From Deltaproteobacteria bacterium (GTDB lineage Bacteria; Desulfobacterota; DSM-4660; Desulfatiglandales; Desulfatiglandaceae), in contig QMLZ01000137.1 in assembly GCA_003646995.1 (NCBI GenBank), positions 1 to 7,465 of the forward strand: 7,465 nucleotides of DNA. The letters run 5' to 3'. Each line of letters opens with the position of its first letter. Position 1 is the first letter of the stretch. The translations under genes were made by a program, and so were the position numbers. Shown piece after piece: positions 5,978 to 7,465 of this stretch. The notes under the pieces are model-generated. The model did not search any database, had not been told where the DNA came from, and worked only from the letters and a program-made list of their open reading frames with translations.

Positions 5978-5998
5978 TCTTTAACCCGACTAGGTCAA
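5970..5998 (-). promoter_or_regulatory. Promoter of the vapBC pair
   Basis: On the minus strand TTGACC (5993-5998) and TATTAT (5970-5975) are separated by 17 nt, each one base from the sigma70 consensus. The predicted start, 7 nt past the -10 box, falls on the A of the antitoxin ATG at 5963. The -35 box begins 7 nt downstream of the hairpin that follows tonB. Confidence 0.75.
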
Positions 5999-6004
5999 TA
6001 AAGT

Positions 6005-6027
6005 TTAATCCGTCTCTGGCGGATTAA
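6005..6027 (-). terminator. Weak hairpin terminator after tonB
   Basis: TTAATCCG pairs with CGGATTAA (8 bp) around a 7-nt loop (CCAGAGA), 11 nt after the tonB stop. The following tract (ACTTTATTG) is only partly T-rich, so termination would be weak or need Rho. It separates the exbBD-tonB unit from the vapBC promoter. Confidence 0.5.
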
Positions 6028-6037
6028 TTCCCCCTTT

Positions 6038-6880
6038 TCACTTGAGCACAAACCTTATGGGCACCTTCACCCACATATCAATGGGAGTGCTTCCTTTCTT
6101 GCCCGGTTCAAAGATCCACTTCTTTACCGCCCTCATCGCAGTTTTGTCCAGCTCCTTGTGTCCGCTGGATTTAAACACCCGAAGATCCTTTACTGCCCCA
6201 TCCTTACTGACGAGCACCTCAAGGATCACCGTACCCTGGTAACCTCTTCTTCTGGCAATGGCTGGATAAGGCGGCGGTGGATTTTTTAGGTAAGCAGGCC
6301 GTGCTTCCACGATAAGGTTTTGTTCAGAGGCTCCTGTGGATAAAGAGGCCAAATGCGAATCTGGCACCTCTGCAAGGATGTCGTCGCTAATACCGGTCCA
6401 AGTTCTACTCTGTTTCAAAACTTGTTCAGTTACCATCCGCGAAGCCTTCGGTTCAAGAATACTCTGGGCCGGCTCTTCAGGCTGTCTCGAAACTAGAGTC
6501 TGTTTTTGAACAGGGTGACTCTCCTGCTTTTTCACTATCTTTCGTTCAGCCCTCATCAAAGGCTGAACATGTTTCTTCCTGGCAAGCTTTATGCGACGCT
6601 TTGGCCTTCTTGGATGAGGAGTCTTTTTTCCTCCAGTGCGTTTTACGACTGCTTTGTGTGTTGATATCTTTCGTCTATTAGCTGACTTGTTAATCTCTTT
6701 TCTGTCGGTTTTGACTGATTGCACAGGGGTGGGAGCACGGACTGCCTCCAGTGTCATCACAACGGGTCGGGCTCCCCATTTGGGTGGAGTGATCTTCGGC
6801 AATACCCAAGGGGTATTGGTTAGGAGCAAGAGCACGTGGGCCCCAAGAGCCACGCACGCTGCCAAAATAAGCCTTCCCAT
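6038..6880 (-). CDS. tonB: TonB energy-transducing protein
   Basis: A 280-residue TonB. It has a short cytoplasmic N-terminus, one membrane anchor (about 3-21) that keeps a histidine (H15, in ALGAH) at the place of the essential histidine in the TonB anchor, a long periplasmic linker, and a TonB C-terminal domain (about 195-280). That domain begins NPPPPYPAIARRRGYQGTV, has the YP motif at 205-206, and ends VPIRFVLK. TonB carries the motor's energy from ExbBD to outer-membrane receptors by touching their TonB box. The linker is strongly basic: about 25 Lys/Arg between residues 60 and 119, with only two or three acidic residues, unlike the Glu-Pro/Lys-Pro linkers of classic TonB. The ATG overlaps the exbD stop by 1 nt (TAATG), so translation is probably coupled. 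The likeliest client in this window is the BtuB-like receptor. Confidence 0.93.
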   Translation of the reverse strand: MGRLILAACVALGAHVLLLLTNTPWVLPKITPPKWGARPVVMTLEAVRAPTPVQSVKTDRKEINKSANRRKISTHKAVVKRTGGKKTPHPRRPKRRIKLARKKHVQPLMRAERKIVKKQESHPVQKQTLVSRQPEEPAQSILEPKASRMVTEQVLKQSRTWTGISDDILAEVPDSHLASLSTGASEQNLIVEARPAYLKNPPPPYPAIARRRGYQGTVILEVLVSKDGAVKDLRVFKSSGHKELDKTAMRAVKKWIFEPGKKGSTPIDMWVKVPIRFVLK

Positions 6881-7287
6881 TACCTCTGCGCCAGCTCTGC
6901 TTGAAGCGAAATGCGCTCCACTCCTGCCTCCCTTATTCTGTCCAAAACCCTGAACAATGTTTGATATGACACCGTTCGGTCAGCAAACAGGAGCACACCA
7001 CTCGATTTCCCTGGGGTCCCATAGTTCTCAATGACCCTACTGAGAGCCTCTTCCGACACTGGCTTCTTATTAACAAAGACGCTCCCATCTGACTTTATTG
7101 TCACGGTCACAAATTCACTCTTGTCCAATTTTGCAGTAGTAGATGAAGGTAGTTTGACGGGCAGGGAGTGATGCACAGCCATGGAAAGCATGCCGTAGAT
7201 AAAAAATACGAGCAACAAAAAGACAGTATCGATGAGTGGCAACATCTCTATCCGTGGCCTTCTTGGGCTTCCGAGATCAACTTTCAT
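6880..7287 (-). CDS. exbD: ExbD biopolymer-transport subunit
   Basis: A 135-residue ExbD, normal length. The frame is open up to 7377, but the ATG at 7287 is chosen because GGGAGGTG lies about 5 nt upstream and because it gives the usual short cytoplasmic N-terminus before one membrane helix (about 17-37). PRIEMLPLIDTVFLLLVFF carries the conserved aspartate (D20), the residue in the proton path. The periplasmic domain shows TVTIKSDGSVFVNKKPV and ADRTVSYQTLFRVLDRIREA, as in other ExbD/TolR proteins. It forms the inner-membrane motor with ExbB and drives TonB. The start overlaps the exbB stop by 11 nt and the end overlaps the tonB start by 1 nt. Confidence 0.93.
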   Translation of the reverse strand: MKVDLGSPRRPRIEMLPLIDTVFLLLVFFIYGMLSMAVHHSLPVKLPSSTTAKLDKSEFVTVTIKSDGSVFVNKKPVSEEALSRVIENYGTPGKSSGVLLFADRTVSYQTLFRVLDRIREAGVERISLQAELAQR

Positions 7288-7465
7288 TGCCCACCTCCCC
7301 AGTGCATCCATTGCCCTGTAGCTTTTCATAGACGATCTCAAGGCTGGTGGCGTATTTTTCAATGGAGAGGGCAGCATCTTCTACCTTGGAGTTGAAATAA
7401 TTATAGGGCAGGACTGATAGGATGGCTATGGCCAGGCCTGCAGCAGTTGTTATGAGTGCCTGGGC
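7277..7465 (-). CDS. exbB: ExbB (MotA/TolQ/ExbB family), C-terminal part
   Basis: The last 62 residues of an ExbB-type proton-channel subunit; the 5' part is outside the window. AQALITTAAGLAIAILSVLPYNYF is the family's final membrane segment, including the conserved Thr pair of the channel, followed by the helical cytoplasmic tail KVEDAALSIEKYATSLEIVYEKLQ. It ends GNES then TGA. The stop lies inside the exbD start region (11-nt overlap), so ExbB and ExbD are probably translated together. The adjacent exbD and tonB support ExbB over TolQ. Confidence 0.88.
   Translation of the reverse strand, partial: AQALITTAAGLAIAILSVLPYNYFNSKVEDAALSIEKYATSLEIVYEKLQGNGCTGEVGNES

Noticed and set aside
7288..7377. 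Longer ExbD with 30 extra N-terminal residues
   Set aside because: The added part overlaps the exbB coding sequence, and the ATG at 7287 has a strong ribosome-binding site and the family's usual N-terminus.

Overview
The window looks like a piece of a Gram-negative chromosome devoted to outer-membrane transport and corrinoid (vitamin B12) salvage. Every gene I can support lies on the minus strand. The TonB/ExbB/ExbD set and an outer-membrane receptor show that the host has two membranes. The mix of protein features suggests an anaerobic, deltaproteobacteria-like (Desulfobacterota-type) organism, but that is a weak inference from protein style only.

Layout in the direction of transcription, from the high-coordinate end down. 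(1) 7465-6038: an exbB (3' end only) - exbD - tonB run with overlapping or touching genes, the inner-membrane motor that energises TonB-dependent receptors. (2) 6027-5335: a weak hairpin terminator, then a compact Phd/VapB-type antitoxin - VapC PIN toxin pair. Its promoter overlaps a 22-bp imperfect palindrome and seems to give a leaderless mRNA. (3) 5266-4706: a sigma70-like promoter directly abutting a cobalamin riboswitch that is about twice the usual length (about 413 nt aptamer), followed by a strong intrinsic terminator. Two peripheral arms are enlarged: one loop holds an 8-bp tandem repeat, the other holds a 60-nt palindromic element. (4) 4560-2599: a BtuB-like TonB-dependent receptor controlled by the riboswitch, followed by a second strong hairpin terminator. 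(5) 2479-434: a fused protein, with a signal peptide, a BtuF-type periplasmic corrinoid-binding domain, a CbiZ (adenosylcobinamide amidohydrolase) domain and a C-terminal tail of about 120 residues that I do not recognise. (6) 341-1: the start of cobyric acid synthase CobQ/CbiP, running off the window.

Together the genes form a plausible salvage route. ExbBD-TonB powers the receptor, which brings corrinoids into the periplasm. The BtuF domain captures them and the attached CbiZ domain could cut off the aminopropanol/nucleotide-loop side. CobQ makes the same product (adenosylcobyric acid) de novo. No BtuC/BtuD permease or ATPase gene is visible here. The most unusual items are the exported BtuF-CbiZ fusion, the enlarged riboswitch with its two insertions, and the leaderless toxin-antitoxin promoter/operator.
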